Part shown: positions 11,301 through 25,272 of the stretch, piece after piece | Layout of the letters: every line of letters starts with the position of its first letter | Position numbering within the stretch: the first letter of the stretch is position 1 | Assembly (NCBI GenBank): GCA_907165065.1 | Contig: OU015540.1 | Location: 5,192,001 to 5,256,000, forward strand | Reading direction: 5' to 3' | DNA: 64,000 nucleotides | DNA from: Caprimulgus europaeus | Lineage: Eukaryota; Chordata; Aves; Caprimulgiformes; Caprimulgidae | Made by a program: the position numbers and the translations under genes | The notes under the pieces: model-generated | The model's database searches: none | What the model saw: the letters and a program-made list of their open reading frames with translations, nothing else | Told to the model about the DNA's origin: nothing

Positions 11301-14300
11301 GTCTTCAGAACAGACAGTTGGAGGCACAAGGTCCCTCCAATCCCTTGGTGTTTATCCCTTTTTTTTCCTTATATTTTTTCTTCCTTTTTTTTCTCCTTCT
11401 AGGAAAAGGCTAGTTTTACACCTCTTCTCCTCCACCCCTTCCCCCCACCAGCACACTTTGATGGAAAGGGTGAAGTCCAGAACTGATGGTTCATGTTATT
11501 TGTGTTGATGTGGTAAGACTGTTGTGGCAGAGCTTGCCTGGTCAGTTCTGTGTCACTCCTTTCTGGGGACACTTCTGCACCTGTAAGGATCAGTGTGCTG
11601 AAGCCTAAAAAATGATGGTTAACGCTTCTCCTGGAGTAATTCTTTGACGTTCTTTGATGTGAAGTGAATACAACTGGGTGGCTGCGAGCAAGCACTGAGT
11701 AAGATGGTGCTCACTCTTAATTTTCTTGAGATTGAGGAGAGTCAGCATCTCATTTGCAGCTAACCTCTTGATGACTGTCAATTCTCCTCTTGTTTTTGTT
11801 TTATCTTTCAGTAGTAAACTTTCCACAGTTACACGGAGATTTCCCATTCCCCTTGAGTGGGTAGGAGAACTTGGCTTCTTTTCAACTGAACATAATTCCC
11901 ATAGCTGGGGGAAGGGACGTGATGTCTGGGAATTTATTTGCTCTAAGATTCAGATGAGACTTGGGTAACTTTGTAATATATCAGGATTACCTTCTCTACT
12001 GAACTTTAATTCTCACTTTTAAGACATGAATAAGACTCAGAATACTCAAGGGCATATCGATATATGCCAGAACGTTATCTCTAGTAGTAATAATGATAAT
12101 AATAAAACCAAACCCCAGTAACCCTGCTCCTCTCTCAGCAAGGCTGTCTGTACTTTCTGGGTATGTCATCCTAACAGTTCTTTGTTTTAGCTGACGATGA
12201 TGATACAAGACAGGTGAGCTAAAATTGAGGGGGATCAAGTTCATGCAAGATTTTTATTCCTGAGGATGCACACAGATGACAGTCTAAAGAAAGGAAAAGG
12301 CCATCACTGTTAGAAATTGTTCCCTTTCTGCTGCTTCAAGGATCAGCTGAGGCTGTTGGTCGTATTGCAGTGGTGAAAAATGAGGAATATGGTTCTGTTT
12401 GTCCACAAACCAGAAATAACTTTAACTGCATGGTGAAAGGGTCTGCAGGTATCTAGTGAACAGTCACTGTGGGGCAGTGCCATGCTGATGCTTTTTCTTT
12501 GTTATTTGTTTTTTTCCATATTGGATGAACTAGGAAAGAGCAAAACACAGTGCACTTCCATGCTGCAAAGGCTTTAATTTCAAACTTCTATTTCTTTTTA
12601 GATTCTGGATAATGAGCCACTTGTAGTTTTTGAGTCTGACGTTATATTTCTGAGCTTTAGGGTTTGGTAAGCCACAAATGTGCATTTTCTTGCAAAGTAG
12701 TCATTTGTGTGCTTAGAGCTGTGAGGCTATTCTCTTGGAAGAAAAAAAAAGTAGGTTAGTGTGCAATACAGGGACACAGCAGTTGGTATAACTCAGTCGT
12801 GATACTTGCACTGATTCCCTTCTCTAAGCCCTTGGATATGAGGGTAACGTTTATAGTAACGTGTGCTTTCACATGGTTATCAGGTTGCTTGCTTCAGCAG
12901 ATGTGTGCCAGACTTCTTTTAAGTTATTATTTTAACAAATGAGCATTTTTTGGTCAATAGTAAGAGCAGCATCGAAACCAGCCGGGGGAAAGGACTGACA
13001 TCCCCCTGCACCCTCACTTAAACTGGGGCTGCACCCTCAGGTTGCGATTTCCTCGGTCAGTGCTGAATGCTTTTTCTGGCTCATATGTCTCAGAAAGTTC
13101 TTTATGGTGTGAAATGAGGAATCAAAGATATTGCTAATCAGTCCTAACAATGCTGGACTTATTCCTGGACAAGGGGAAATGGGAATGTGGGGAATGGATG
13201 TTTCACAAACGTATAACGCATTCAGACACGCTGCTATGCCAGTGTTGGTGTCTGTGCATGGGCACCCTTTTCAGTCTGTAAAATGCTGCTGTTCATGCAG
13301 AGAATTTAAACAAGCCTTCTATTCAACACTGAAATTCAAAATAATGCCAAAATCCAAATGGAGGCACTTCAGTTGCATAATGGTGTCTGTTACAAGGGGG
13401 ACTCAGTGCAGTAGAGGATGTAATGCTCCTTAAGATAAGCCCCAAGCTGGGGCGGGGAGAGGGAAGAGGGTGTTGGTGAAGGAACCATTAAGAGTACTGG
13501 TAATGGTAGCAAAGCTATCCATAGGGTTTTAATTAGCAAACCTGGATAATCCTGAAGTTGATTGGGTTACAACTGTACATGTGGAAAAAATGACCCATTG
13601 CTTGGCGCTACCTGTTTTCTCTGGTGCTTGTAATTGCTTTAGTGTTGAAGAGTAGATTTCTGAATAATGAGGTGGGCAGGGTATGACCTCACTGTACTGT
13701 GAGGTAAGCTTCCTTGCAGTTCAACAATGTCTTCCAGTTCCTGTAGCTGATAAACTGGTAATTTTGATGCTGGCTATAGTAGTTAAGATTTCTTCAGTCT
13801 ACCAAAGAGATGCTTTCTGTTGTGTTGCTGAAATTGTAATGCTTTGCATCTGGGCTGTGCCTGTAGCCTGGCTATTTAAGGGCTAGTTGTAAGGGATGGT
13901 GTTACTGTTCTGAAGCCTCTGGCAGTTTGGTACTTTCCTTCCTCCCTAAGCTTATGTTTAGGGTATGCTTATTTCCTTCAGTTTAGGAATAGTCCTTCTT
14001 TATGTTATTTTCCCCCTGCAAGTGCCTCTGTAGCCTCTTCTCAGACTGGCATGGGGGTGGCATATGATTGCCCCCTCGTATATGCCCCCTCCCCGCCCCC
14101 TTTCTCCCTTGTTTTACAGTATTCACTCCAGGAAATGCTGAGAAAGTCGAGAGTAATGGAATTCATGAAATTCAAGCTGTGCTTCAATGAAAACGTGTTT
14201 TCAATTTCTGCCTCCTTGGGAGCCTGAGACTGAACTGTAATTGTTGGTGCAGGGTGGGGGCTGGGGCTGTGGATGAATGGAAGCCGTGGAGTCAGCGCTC

Positions 14301-14564
14301 TGCACAGCCTCTCACCCGGCATCTCCCCGCTTCTCGGCATTCAGAGGCTGGTGTGTGCTTTGTGGCAGCTTCAGGAAGCATTTTTGTATTCAGCTGTCCA
14401 AAAGGTCCAGGCGTTTTCCTGCTGGGTTTGATCTGGCTGTCGAGGTCTGAATGACAGTGACATGTTGGAGAGGAACGTGATGGAGGGGAAGCATCAGCTG
14501 GGGGTGGTTTATCCCCCCCCAGTCTGCTCTTGATCCTGCTCACGCTGTCCTTTGAGTGTCCTGC

Positions 14565-14740
14565 TGCCGATTAAGAGTGAGAATTATAATGGTGACTCAA
14601 AAGCCTTTGGTGAAACTCATTAATTCATTCCTCCTTTAATTAGACACCCAGCCATGGGCTTATAATTATCAGAGCCTAGGAACATTTGCAGCTGTAATAA
14701 ACTGTGGTGCATCAATTGCAGAAACTGTGGATTTTTGGAA
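14565..14740. promoter_or_regulatory. Candidate conserved noncoding element in intron 1
   Basis: This is an AT-rich block of high complexity with several homeodomain-type cores (CTTTAATTAGAC, TTATAATTATCAG, TCATTAATTCATTCC) and no coding potential. Its texture, clustered TAAT cores without simple repeats, resembles vertebrate developmental enhancers. No alignment was available, so this is pattern recognition only. Confidence 0.25.
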
Positions 14741-16124
14741 ATGCAGATGTGGTGAGCTCTGATTTAGTTTGGTTTTTGGTGAGGAACATGGAAGGACATA
14801 GAAATGAAGGAAGTAGCTGAGAGTGTGCAGTGGCTGACCTCTGGCTGAATCTTGCCCTGTAGTGTTGAACTAAGAGGAAAGGGTGGAGTTGTCCTGCTTA
14901 TATTTTTTATTTCCCCTTGGGAGGTATAATAATGTAACTTTCAAGGAGAGAAAAGAGGAAGGAGAATCTAATGAAAAGTTATGCAAACATCTTTTCTTAA
15001 AACTTTAGCACTTGAGGGAATCTTACTGTTGGAATAAGAGTGTAACAGGAACAGTTGCAGGCTTTGCCAGCAGTGGCCTTTTTGCTGTTTGGAAGTTAGG
15101 AAATGGCCGAGTGTTTTGCAACAAAAAGTACCAGGTACTTTTTTTGAGTCTTCTAGGGGAAAGAAATCAATAGTGAACTTCCATTATTTTGTAATCTCTT
15201 CTTGTTTCTGAAATACAAAGGAAGGTAATTTTCAGAACTAATTTCTGTGGGTGACCAGGTGACCACCACCAACAGATGACTGGAATCTTCTGAGAGAAGT
15301 TTGTGCTACTTCTGGTATCTTTGAAATACTTGTGCTTTTTTTTTTTCTTTTCAGAAGAAGAACGAGAGGGAAGGCTGAAAGGACATCAGGAAAGGACTTG
15401 TTATTTCTATCCTTTTGCATCTCTACTTGTAGTTATGATCACTGCAAATGCAGCGGTAGACCTTGAAAACATGATCTCCATTTAACTGCAGACTGACAGG
15501 CTGTCAAGTGCAAGCAGTACCAAAAGGCACAGACCTAGGAAAAGGCTAGGGGTGGAGATAGCTGGCTGTCACTGGGCTTGGGCAGATGTGATTTAAAAGA
15601 TAGGTTTGCTTTTTTTTTTTTTTCCCCTTAGAATTTGAACTTGAGTAAGGTTGGACTGAATGCCTTGGACTTGAGTAAATGACAACTATTGCACAAGACT
15701 AGATTAGAGCTACTTCCAGTCAAAGGCAAGTATTAATGCTCATGCTCCCTTAAGAGGGAAACCGTTTCAGTTGTAGTAGGTGGCAGGAAAAAAATGGATC
15801 AGCTGTGTTTTGGGTCTTTTTCTGTCTGGATTTAGCAGAAATCACAGATAGCACATCCAGTGAGGATGGAACGATTTGCTTGACACTTCTCCTGTAGCTA
15901 AACAGAAGTCTTTACTTCAGATGAGGGTGCTATTTTAAAAGCACTGTACAACACTTCCTGTGTGCCTTTTAGTATTTCAAAATGTAACTGATGTTCCTGT
16001 TTGTCCTTCTTGTCCTCTCCCCATGCAATTCAAGTTATTGTTGGCTTACAAGACCGAGTAGTGCATAGAGCTTGGGTAGGACAGGGTCTCTGAGAGCAAA
16101 TATGCTGGATCACTGGCAGTTCCT

Positions 16125-16127
<3 letters not shown>

Positions 16128-16163
<36 letters not shown>
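16128..16163. repeat. (AT)18 microsatellite
   Basis: A perfect 36-base run of alternating A and T. It is a self-complementary dinucleotide repeat able to extrude a cruciform, and it is likely to be length-polymorphic. Confidence 0.97.
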
Positions 16164-16165
<2 letters not shown>

Positions 16166-18116
16166 AAAATTCTTACAGGTTAGACAACAGATGTTGAATC
16201 AACTTGAGTAGACAAATTAGTGGGAGAAACAAATTTACAAACAGGTAAAGATCCAGGTGAAGTTCTTGGTTGGTCTCAGAGACCATGTTCTTGGGCAGAT
16301 TGCGAGCTCTCGGAGTGAACAACTTGATCGCTGCAGGGGTTGGTTTTCAAGCATTTTCAGCTTGATGTGCTGCAAGTTAAAATCTCTTCAAACACAAACT
16401 CTTCAAAAGCATTTTAAACTTTTTAATAATAAAGGATAAATTATAGGTGATGAATATAAAATATGTCCAGTGCTGTTGACAAAATTCTCCACGTGGACAG
16501 GCAGTACACTGGAACGTGCTTCCAATGCCTGTGCATTAGCAGGAGAAGCTGTGTGAGTGATAGTAGATGCTGGGAGCGTTCTGCTGAGGTGTAAATAACA
16601 AGTTTGGACAGTTTATGCTAGCTCTGCTGTTTTTATTAGTGCAGCTTAGCTTTTGCCTCGGGTGATGTGGAGGTTATGGGAGAAGGAGGAATGAACAAGC
16701 TGTGAACTCGCCTCTTCTCCCAGCAGAAGATGATGTGAAGGTATGGGGATCTTGTTACCCTAATCCTCCCTTGGCGTGTTAATTCTTCTTGTCCATGTAC
16801 TTGTGTCTTAAGTCTGAAATTCTTACTGAGACAACTGTTTGCTGGGTCACATGTGTGTCTCACTCCAGTGCCCTTTCAACCTTTTTGGTGTCTGTGTGGG
16901 TTTTGTTGCAGCTGTTAAAATTCAGTTGGCTGCTATAGTATTTCATTGCTGTTAATTTTGTTCTCAATTAAATGCTGCTCTGAGAGACTGCTGCTTGTCT
17001 TATTACTGCTCCTAAATACATGTCATAGCTACTTCCTAGCTATTGCGTCTTCTGCCTGTGATTGGCCCACCTCTTAATGTGTTCCCAGTGCAGAAGGACT
17101 GCAGATTCAAGTTTGTTTGGTGGGTAGATCTGAATAATCTTCTGCTGATGTCATCTGTGCTTTGGTTTGGGAGAAGTGCCTCTTATACCACAGGAGTGGC
17201 GTATCCAACAGGTGAAATGTAGTTCTGCAGGTGTAACCTATGGGCAGGACTTTGAGCACTAAATTAAATACTAGGTTTGATTTACTTGTGCTGGTATCAG
17301 TAACAGTGATCTTGATTTGATGCAATAAATGAAATATAAGGTTCCTAAGAAAGAACCAGTTTCAAGGATAGGCCTTGAATGCCCATCAAGGTTCAAGTTC
17401 AAACCAACCATGTCTGTATTTCTTTTCCCTTCCAAAATGAAATTTGCTGCTTGATGTCTGATACAGTGAATGCTGAGCTTTCTAACACCTGTACCTTCAG
17501 ATGGGATCCACCAGCAATTTAGTTCTGTTCTTCCTACTCACAAACACACACACCACCACTTCTTTGATGCTAAAACTAGTCCTACAAGACTTTCATCCTT
17601 GGGGATGTAATCAACTACCCTTTGACATGCTGTCACTTTCTGACAAGTCACTGGTCACTTCTCCTGGGAAAACAGAGATCCTGAGTATTTTCTGTGTAGC
17701 TGCACTCAGACCTTGGTCAGTGCATGGTCTCTCCCAAGTGCTATGAACACAGACTAACTGTAAGCAGGACTGAGAGCTTCTGGGAACTACAGTGTAGTAC
17801 TCAGCTGTATTCTCAGTGAGGAGTATTTTTTCTGTTAGAACAGGATGTGTGTCTGTTAGAACCGCGGCGTTGTTCTAATGCTGCAGTAAGGAAGTATTAC
17901 ATGGTGCAAAGTTTGATGTTAACTGCAAGCTATATATTCTTCTTGTAGTCAAAACATTAACTATCCTGGGATAAGAATCTTGTTCTTGGTGCAGCTGTGT
18001 GATTTGGATTGTGCAATGGCTCCTTGGGTTCTACTACAGTATTTCTGTATCGCCTGATCTAGATAAGCGTCCTGATGACTGGACCTGTGCTGTAGGGCAG
18101 GAGGAGTTCAGAGCTG

Positions 18117-18138
18117 GCACGCATGCATGCGCACACAC
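18117..18138. repeat. 22-base alternating purine-pyrimidine tract (Z-DNA type)
   Basis: GCACGCATGCATGCGCACAC and the next two bases alternate purine and pyrimidine without exception. The tract includes the palindrome GCATGCATGC, and its GC/AC content favours the Z conformation. Confidence 0.7.
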
Positions 18139-21100
18139 CACCAGTTAGGGGAATGGTGCTAGCCACTGCGCGTGAGCATCAACGCTGTGCTCAGGGTGCT
18201 GGCTCCTTGTACAACCCTGGCTTCCAAGAGCTAAAGCTCCTCCAGTGCTGCTGAGTGGGGTCTCAGTAGGTAGGAAAGCGTCTTGTTTGATTCCCAGCTG
18301 CTTGCAAGGAATGGGGTCTTTAGGCTATTTATGCTGCACTCTTAGCTGTCGTGTATTTCACCTCCAGGCAGCACCCAGATAACCCCTCTGCTTGTGCCCC
18401 TGGTAAATAGGCTTCCAAGTGGGGTTGTGCATTCCAGGCACGTCCGCTGTCCTGCTCGGCTAGCTCAAGCTGGGTTAGTCATGCGTCTCAGCGAGCGTGT
18501 CAGATCTGAGACGGTCTGTCTCTCTCGCTTCTGCTCTGAGTCCTTGCTCTATAAAAGACAGTAATCATCAAAAGGGCGGTTAGAATGGTGGAGCTTGGTT
18601 ATATGATCTTGTCACTTCTTTTGCTCTGATCTTTGGACTAAGGAGAGAGTCTTTGGAGTGCAGAAAAATTTTCAGGGTCCTGGGAAAGTGGCTGGGACTG
18701 AACTGTTCAGCTGTAGGGCACTGTGTAAGATTAAGTAGTGGGAGCCAGTGACAGGAAAATGAAAAATCTGATTTTCAGGAAAAAAACAAATGAAAACTTG
18801 ATGCCATGCTGTTCCCCATGGTCCTATTCTGCATTCAGAAGCGGTCATTACATGTAGGATTGCAGTATCATGTCTTTAAATGTATGCAAAAACCTGCTCA
18901 TGTTCCTTCACTTAAACATTTTCCACCTGAAGGTATAATCTAGTGACAATATAATCACTTTCATAGCAACCAGCATGTCATAAACAGGATTATGGTGCCT
19001 AGTAAGGATGGAAGACACGAAGAATTTAGGAGGGATGTATCCACTTCTGTAAATAGCATCATTAATGTGGAGCAAAGAAGGGTAAATACAGTGACGTATG
19101 TGCAGAGAGCAGCATCATGCTTTGTGTGCTGTGTGGCACCTGGAGGCCATGTCACTGGGAGAACAGGGGAGGAGGAAGGGCACACATGCACGTGTGTGGC
19201 ATGGAGCATGTCCTTAAACTAATGCAACAAGGCCTTCACCTTAAAGTGAATCTGTGTCGTTAGCAAGCTGAGGTAAACCCTTCAGACAGCCTGTTACTGA
19301 TCTCAAGGCACAATCAGCTAATATGATTAAAACCCTGAAGGCACCAGGGGCTGTACTGTAGCCATCTCTCTTCCCACCTTCCTTCATCCCTCTCCTCCAT
19401 CAAGAACACCCTTACTCTCCAATCTGGAGAGGGTGAGGTTTGTTTGCTGTGAAGTACTGCATTTTTTCCCACTGGTACTGTCTGTAGAGTTACATTAAAA
19501 TGTTTTCTCAATACACACTCAAGCTTGCTTTCTCCTTTTAATAAAAACTTGAGCTGGCTGTTTTATTGTTTAAAGATGATAGGAAGAACCAGCAAAATCA
19601 AAAACTTCTCTCTTTAGCTCCTTCTGCAGAGAAGACTAACGGTGTCTTGTGATGTTCTTCTGTGGAACTATAAAGGAAAGAGAGCTGCTTTACTTGCCCA
19701 CAGTTACTGCCAAAGGTATCGTGGTGTGTTTTATGCTGCATCGAGTTAAGCGAGACCAGTAACTGAGTGTTTGAGCAGATGCTTTGCTCTACTTTGTTCT
19801 GCAGTTTATGCACTGCTTGCTTTCATTCAATAAAAAGCAACATGAAGACACGAGAGTTATTGCAGATATTTGCTTTGTAGCTTCAGGGTATCTTATCTTG
19901 TGGCTGCTCAAAACTTCTTTCTAGTGAATTGCTCTCGCTTTTTGCAGTGTTTGGGTGATGTAACGGATGGTTCGATTGCTTCAGTGAGTCAAAAGTACTG
20001 CTTGGCTCTTTCCCAGAAGCTTTAACACCTGCTAAAAGGATGAAGAATTCCAGGCAACTGCTGCCAGCCCTTAAGTGCTGTGAAAAGTCTCTTGTCAAAG
20101 ATCCAGTTTTCTGTATAGGTTGGGAGTTGGATAATGTTGCCCACTAATCTAATGCAGTTGATCAGAGTGGATCTAACTCTGTGGTGTTGCCCAAACTACT
20201 TTTCTCGTTGGTGATGTTTTTAGTCAGCTGAGCTGAGTTTGTGGCAAGGGATCATGATCAGTAGTGGTGATATAAAAGAGGTGATAGAGCTAAGGGGGGC
20301 ACAACTCTCTTCTTTTTAGCTTCAGAGAATCTGCAATGGAAGTATTTTCACTGCTGGTCCTGTAGTTAGTGAGGTCTGCCAGCCCCACCTGGTTAAAGAA
20401 TAAGCTTCAGTAAAAGTGAGTCCTACACTGAAGCTTTTAATTTTTGCTTCTCTTTGTTCCTGATTAGGATGCTTTCTGAAAATAAGTTCACAAATGAGGC
20501 TTAACATACCTGTCTATAAAGAGTAGAAAGAACAATTCCATGTAGGGAAGGATGGATCTTAAGTTTGAGATATTTCAAGTGCAAGTTCAATGTCTGTTGC
20601 AACCTGGCTTAAAAATATGCATGAAACTACTCAAATGCAAAAAGATCCACTTGACTTCCTTCTGTGGCATCTTTTATGGGAGAGTTCACAAACAGCCTGG
20701 GGGATTTCTGCTTACACCTTGATGAATCCCGCTTTGTGATAATATTCCCAACAGGCAAATTGCTGATCTGCACAGGTAACAAGGTACTTGGAGCTTCAGA
20801 AGAGCTATTTTCAAATGCAAAGTTAACTATGAAGATAAATGTAAAGTGTTAACACTAAAGGTTATTATAAAGCTAAGGAATGTAATTCACTAGTCAAGAT
20901 TGCTGCATCTGGATGGACCTTCAGCCAGCTGTGAACTGAAAGACACTGAATGAAAAAGAAGCCAAGCAGGAGATGGTTGCCAAATAGCAAAAAAGTAGCT
21001 AAGCACCTGTTCCTGGTGTAGTTCTGATGAAAATGTGTTTCAAGAGCCACAACAGCCAGAAAAGGTGAGATCATGTGAGAGCATTGTGAAGACATGGAAA

Positions 21101-22510
21101 TATACAGTAATTACAGTATACCTAGCTAGAGACAAATAAAAAAAACAAAATGAAAAAAGGGTTGAAGGGAAGCATAGCTCAGGATTACACTGGGAGGGGG
21201 ACTGTCAGCCAGTTGAGGATGTGAAAGAAAATGTACTTCCTTCTTCAACTTCTTTATAATTTTGCCCTCAGTGAGCAGTGTTGCTGTCTGAAGGAAGGCT
21301 TTGGCATGTTTAAGGTTTTCAAGGTCAAAGGCACAGGGCTGCTGACTAGTGACACTGTCTGTTGGTGGGAGGATGCAATGCTTTCAAAATGCAGAACTGT
21401 GGTGTTGAGATGAATAGCCTTAGTGGATGGAGAAATGGGATAAGTCTCCATATCAACAGCAAGTGTCCAAGCAGCTTGAATTGAATGAAATGAAATACAA
21501 GGTGAAAGATTACAAAGGGTAAGCTGATCATAAGTGGGGAAATGAATTTGCAGTCAGTGCCTTTATAAAAGGTACAAATTTTGCTTTTAGCTTGTGGGGC
21601 TCACTTTTTTCATGGACAGAAGTTGGCATTTGGTGCACCTCTGTGTCAGTAGCAGTATGTAAATCATGCATTGAATGGTCCTAGGAGAACAGTGTCGCCA
21701 GATGAAGGCATGTCAGGGTGATGGCTTGCCTTCTGCAGTTATCAGCAGGTGGCTGAGGTGTGACAATAACAACAGGGGAGCTGTTTGCTGTTATCTCAGT
21801 GCTAACACTGGTACTCTATACCCAGCTTTGGAGCAGCAAACCCAAGTAATGAAGCATGCTCAGTGCCTGTGTCCAAGTGACACACACACACGGTTCAGTT
21901 AGCGCAGGGGGCTGGGGTGGAGTGACACATATTGACGAGTCATGGATCTATGAAGCTCTAAACAGCTAAAGCTTCAGCAGAGCATATGGTGTTTGCATTT
22001 CTGCCTCTAAAATTGATCCAAGTAGTACTCTGCTGAGAGGTAGATGCTCTGCAGTAATTTCTTCCCCAGATGTAGCTGCTATGAAAACAAATGTTGAAGG
22101 ACTCTTTTTCACAATGGCCCTTTATATCAAGGGCGCTTCAGTGTTCACAAGTTACTGGATTAGCATAACAGGGGTGGCTTGAGGCAATGCTGATAAGAGT
22201 AGAATGTTTCCTGCTAAAATTATGACCAAGTGATTTATAATTCTGCTGTCTTGCACATTTTTCAATCCCAGGCTTAATAGGAAAGCTTTGTCTGCTTGAA
22301 CTGTCACCACTTCCTCTTTTGCATCTGTAAATGGCAGAAGGATTTGATGGTGTCCAAGCCTGCAGCACACAGACTGGGGTTAGAACTAGAAGAGGTCCCT
22401 CTTTGTTCTGGGGACTGTGAAGCATTACAAAATGTTTCCTCCCTTGTGCTGTGTTTGGAAAGACTATTCTTTCTAATAACCCAGAAAAACAGGGCGTTCT
22501 CAAGTCTTCT

Positions 22511-22573
22511 GTGGGTGCTTTTTTTTGTTTTGTTGTTTTTTGTTTGTTTGTTTTTTGGTTTTTTTTTTTTTGT
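22511..22573 (+). repeat. T/G-rich low-complexity tract
   Basis: Interrupted runs of T with single or double G (TTGTTTGTTTG-like units) fill about 60 bases of intron 1. This is low-complexity sequence with no coding meaning, although it inflates ORFs on both strands here. Confidence 0.8.
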
Positions 22574-25255
22574 AACATGCAGGTGCTTAAATATGCTCAA
22601 GGGATCCAAGAGAAAGCTTACTATTGTCACTTTCCTTACAAGTTGGACAGAAGTTTTGAAGTTGTTTAAAAACCACAAAAAAGATACATTTATATTGTGG
22701 AGGTCCATGCAAAGTCCATTTGCCTCCTTGCACACTGAAAACCCAGGAAACACCATAGTTATTTACAGTCCCAACTTTGCTGTGTGGTTTGTACTTGCTC
22801 TATGAATGTTTGAAGAATGAGTCCACTTCTCTTCAGCATGGCAGATCTTTTAAATATCCACAAATGGCTTCTGCTAGGTAGGCCATGACTGATTTTGAAA
22901 TGTGCCCTGGGAACTGTGTAATGTAGAGGAGAAAGCGATACCTGCTGTGCACAGGTAACCTCTGCTTCTGGCCCAACTGGATGTCTGGGTTCCATAACCA
23001 CATGCTCAGTTTGGATGCACCTGAAGACAGCTGTGCTGTTGTTGGCAATTTTTAAACCACCTAGCAGTCCAAGGTAGTAAGTACTGAGTTATTTGTTGGT
23101 GAAATTATAAGTAGAGCAAAAAGTACGTAGAAATCAGTACAGATCTCCAAAGAAGGTGGAGGTGAACACTGCAGTGCTAAACTGTCTTTACAGGAAAGTG
23201 TGGTTTATGGGGAGCAAGGTTCTAACCACCACTTTCTGTCATTGCCTGTAGCTGTGCGCTCAAAGTTTCTTTATTAGCTTGCTCTACAGAAGTCTTTTGC
23301 GCAAATTCAGCACTGAGCTGCAGCCTTTGAAGGCCGGATTATTTTTTTTCTAACGGCATCAAAGATTTTTTTGCTCCTGAACTCCTGTGGAATGGCACTG
23401 CTGTATGACTGCTGCAGTGTGAAGACCTGTGTGCGTCAGTGAAACTGCGTCCAGCACCCGTTTGGAATAAACACACCCGTATTCCTTCTTGGACAATATT
23501 TCTTACAAGAGGAAAAAAAATTGATAGTAATGTATTCTAACATACTGAGCATGATTTAAAATGAAATTTGGGCTGTGAACATGGATATTTGTCTGTGCTA
23601 GGCCTCTTCAGGCAAGACCTCAGTGGAGAACTAGTGCAAAACTGTGGTTTCAACATTGTGCCTTTGTGTAAATGGAACCTGAACCTGAGGGCCTGCATGG
23701 GGAACCCTAGAACTGATGCAACTCTTCCATCCCTGATAAAGTTGTAGCTTCAGACCCTTTAATCATACCTGTCTGAAGTGGAAGTCTGTGGCTCCTGAGG
23801 TCATGGTCCAGGAGGGCGGCTGGAACACTTTGCACCCTGGAGCTGCTCAAGTGATTAAATCAAGGAGCCGACCTGGCTGAAAGCAGGTTTCAACACCAAC
23901 GCAGAGGTACCTCTGATTCGGGTTATAGTGTAACTAGCCCTGGTGTGCAAATAAGTCGTCCTGTTAACTGGAGGATATTTGAATGCCTGCCCAGTGAATT
24001 GGATTGAGCACCTGATCCAGGTGTAAAATGCTGTTTCTTCTTGTCAGATGGGTTGTAACCCTGGTCTGGCAGCAACAAAGTACCTGTGCTTCAGCACTAA
24101 GAGTTGGGGTGGAAAAGTGTGGGACCTCTAAGGCTTTGTGTTGCATTTTCCTTTTGGAATATTTTGGGGTGTTGAATCAATAAGCAGAATTTAGGAGCTA
24201 AATAAAAAGTTCCTGGCTGGCTTCTGTCTTCACGTGACCTCCCAGGTTTTTCTAAACCATAGCTTTTTTAAACCATCATGGAAAAAACACACTTCTGGGT
24301 TTGGCTGATAGATTAGCCATTTCCTGCCCTTTATGGCTTCTTTCTGGTTTGGAGTCGGAAACAATGCTGAAAGCTGATAGAATAAACCCCTGTACCACTA
24401 GAGAGAGGGATCTGTAACAGCATTTTATTTCTGGTTACTTTGTGACCTGCAGAATTGTATGTAGCTGAGCAGGGGATATTCCTGTTAAAGTGCTAGCATC
24501 CTTTTCTGAGCTTATTCTTCCTTTGTTTCTCTCTGCCCTGAAGACCCCACTCTCCATCACTTTAACAGTCTTGAGCTGTTCTTGTTGCCATGTGAGCAGC
24601 TGATAATTTTTCACTTCTACAGCAGCAGATTATGTGTGATCTCATGCTCTTATTGGGTGGTGTGTGTGCATCTCCTACTCACCAAAGTACATTAAAGCTT
24701 TGGACATGACCCGGGAAGTCATGCACAGCCGTATTGTGTTGGCACTGGGTGTCTAAGGTGGTAGCATAATGCCACTGTACAGCTGGACAAGCAGTAACAC
24801 AACTGGCTTCCCTAGACCCTTGGAGTTCCACTGCGTGTCTGTAACGTAGCTACAGTCCCCACCTTCCCTACAAGTTCCTCTGGTGCAAGTCTATCTGCAT
24901 TTTGAAGCCTTTTGCAGAGCTGTACCTCTTTAAAAGAGTAATGGGGTTGAAAGCAAGATACAGGGCTGTGTGACTACTTCGGGCCCATCCATTTATCAAG
25001 GAAATTGTTTTCTAGTGCCGCATACCGATAGAAAGTGTCAAGCCTGATAAATAGGCTCAAGCTTCTTCACTTCTTCATTCTCCCTAGAGCTTAGTTTCTA
25101 GAAAGAAATATTGATATGTAAAATACTAGAGATACTCACCAGGGACCAACCTGGAGTGGAGACAGGGCAGGAATATTTTAATTTTGAAGCTGGCTGGATA
25201 AACAGTCAAATGAACAAACAGTTTCTTTTGTTTTATAAAGACTTTATTTAACAAC

Positions 25256-25272
25256 AAAAAAAAAAAAAAAAA
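25256..25272 (+). repeat. Poly(A) tract
   Basis: An uninterrupted run of 17 A follows TTTATTTAACAAC. No canonical AATAAA precedes it on this strand and no gene-like sequence lies upstream, so I do not call it a retrocopy tail. Confidence 0.85.

Noticed and set aside
22138-22805. Overlapping open frames of about 150-170 codons on both strands
   Set aside because: They are carried by the T/G-rich tract at 22511-22573, which gives Phe/Leu/Val or Lys/Asn/Thr runs. This is low-complexity sequence.
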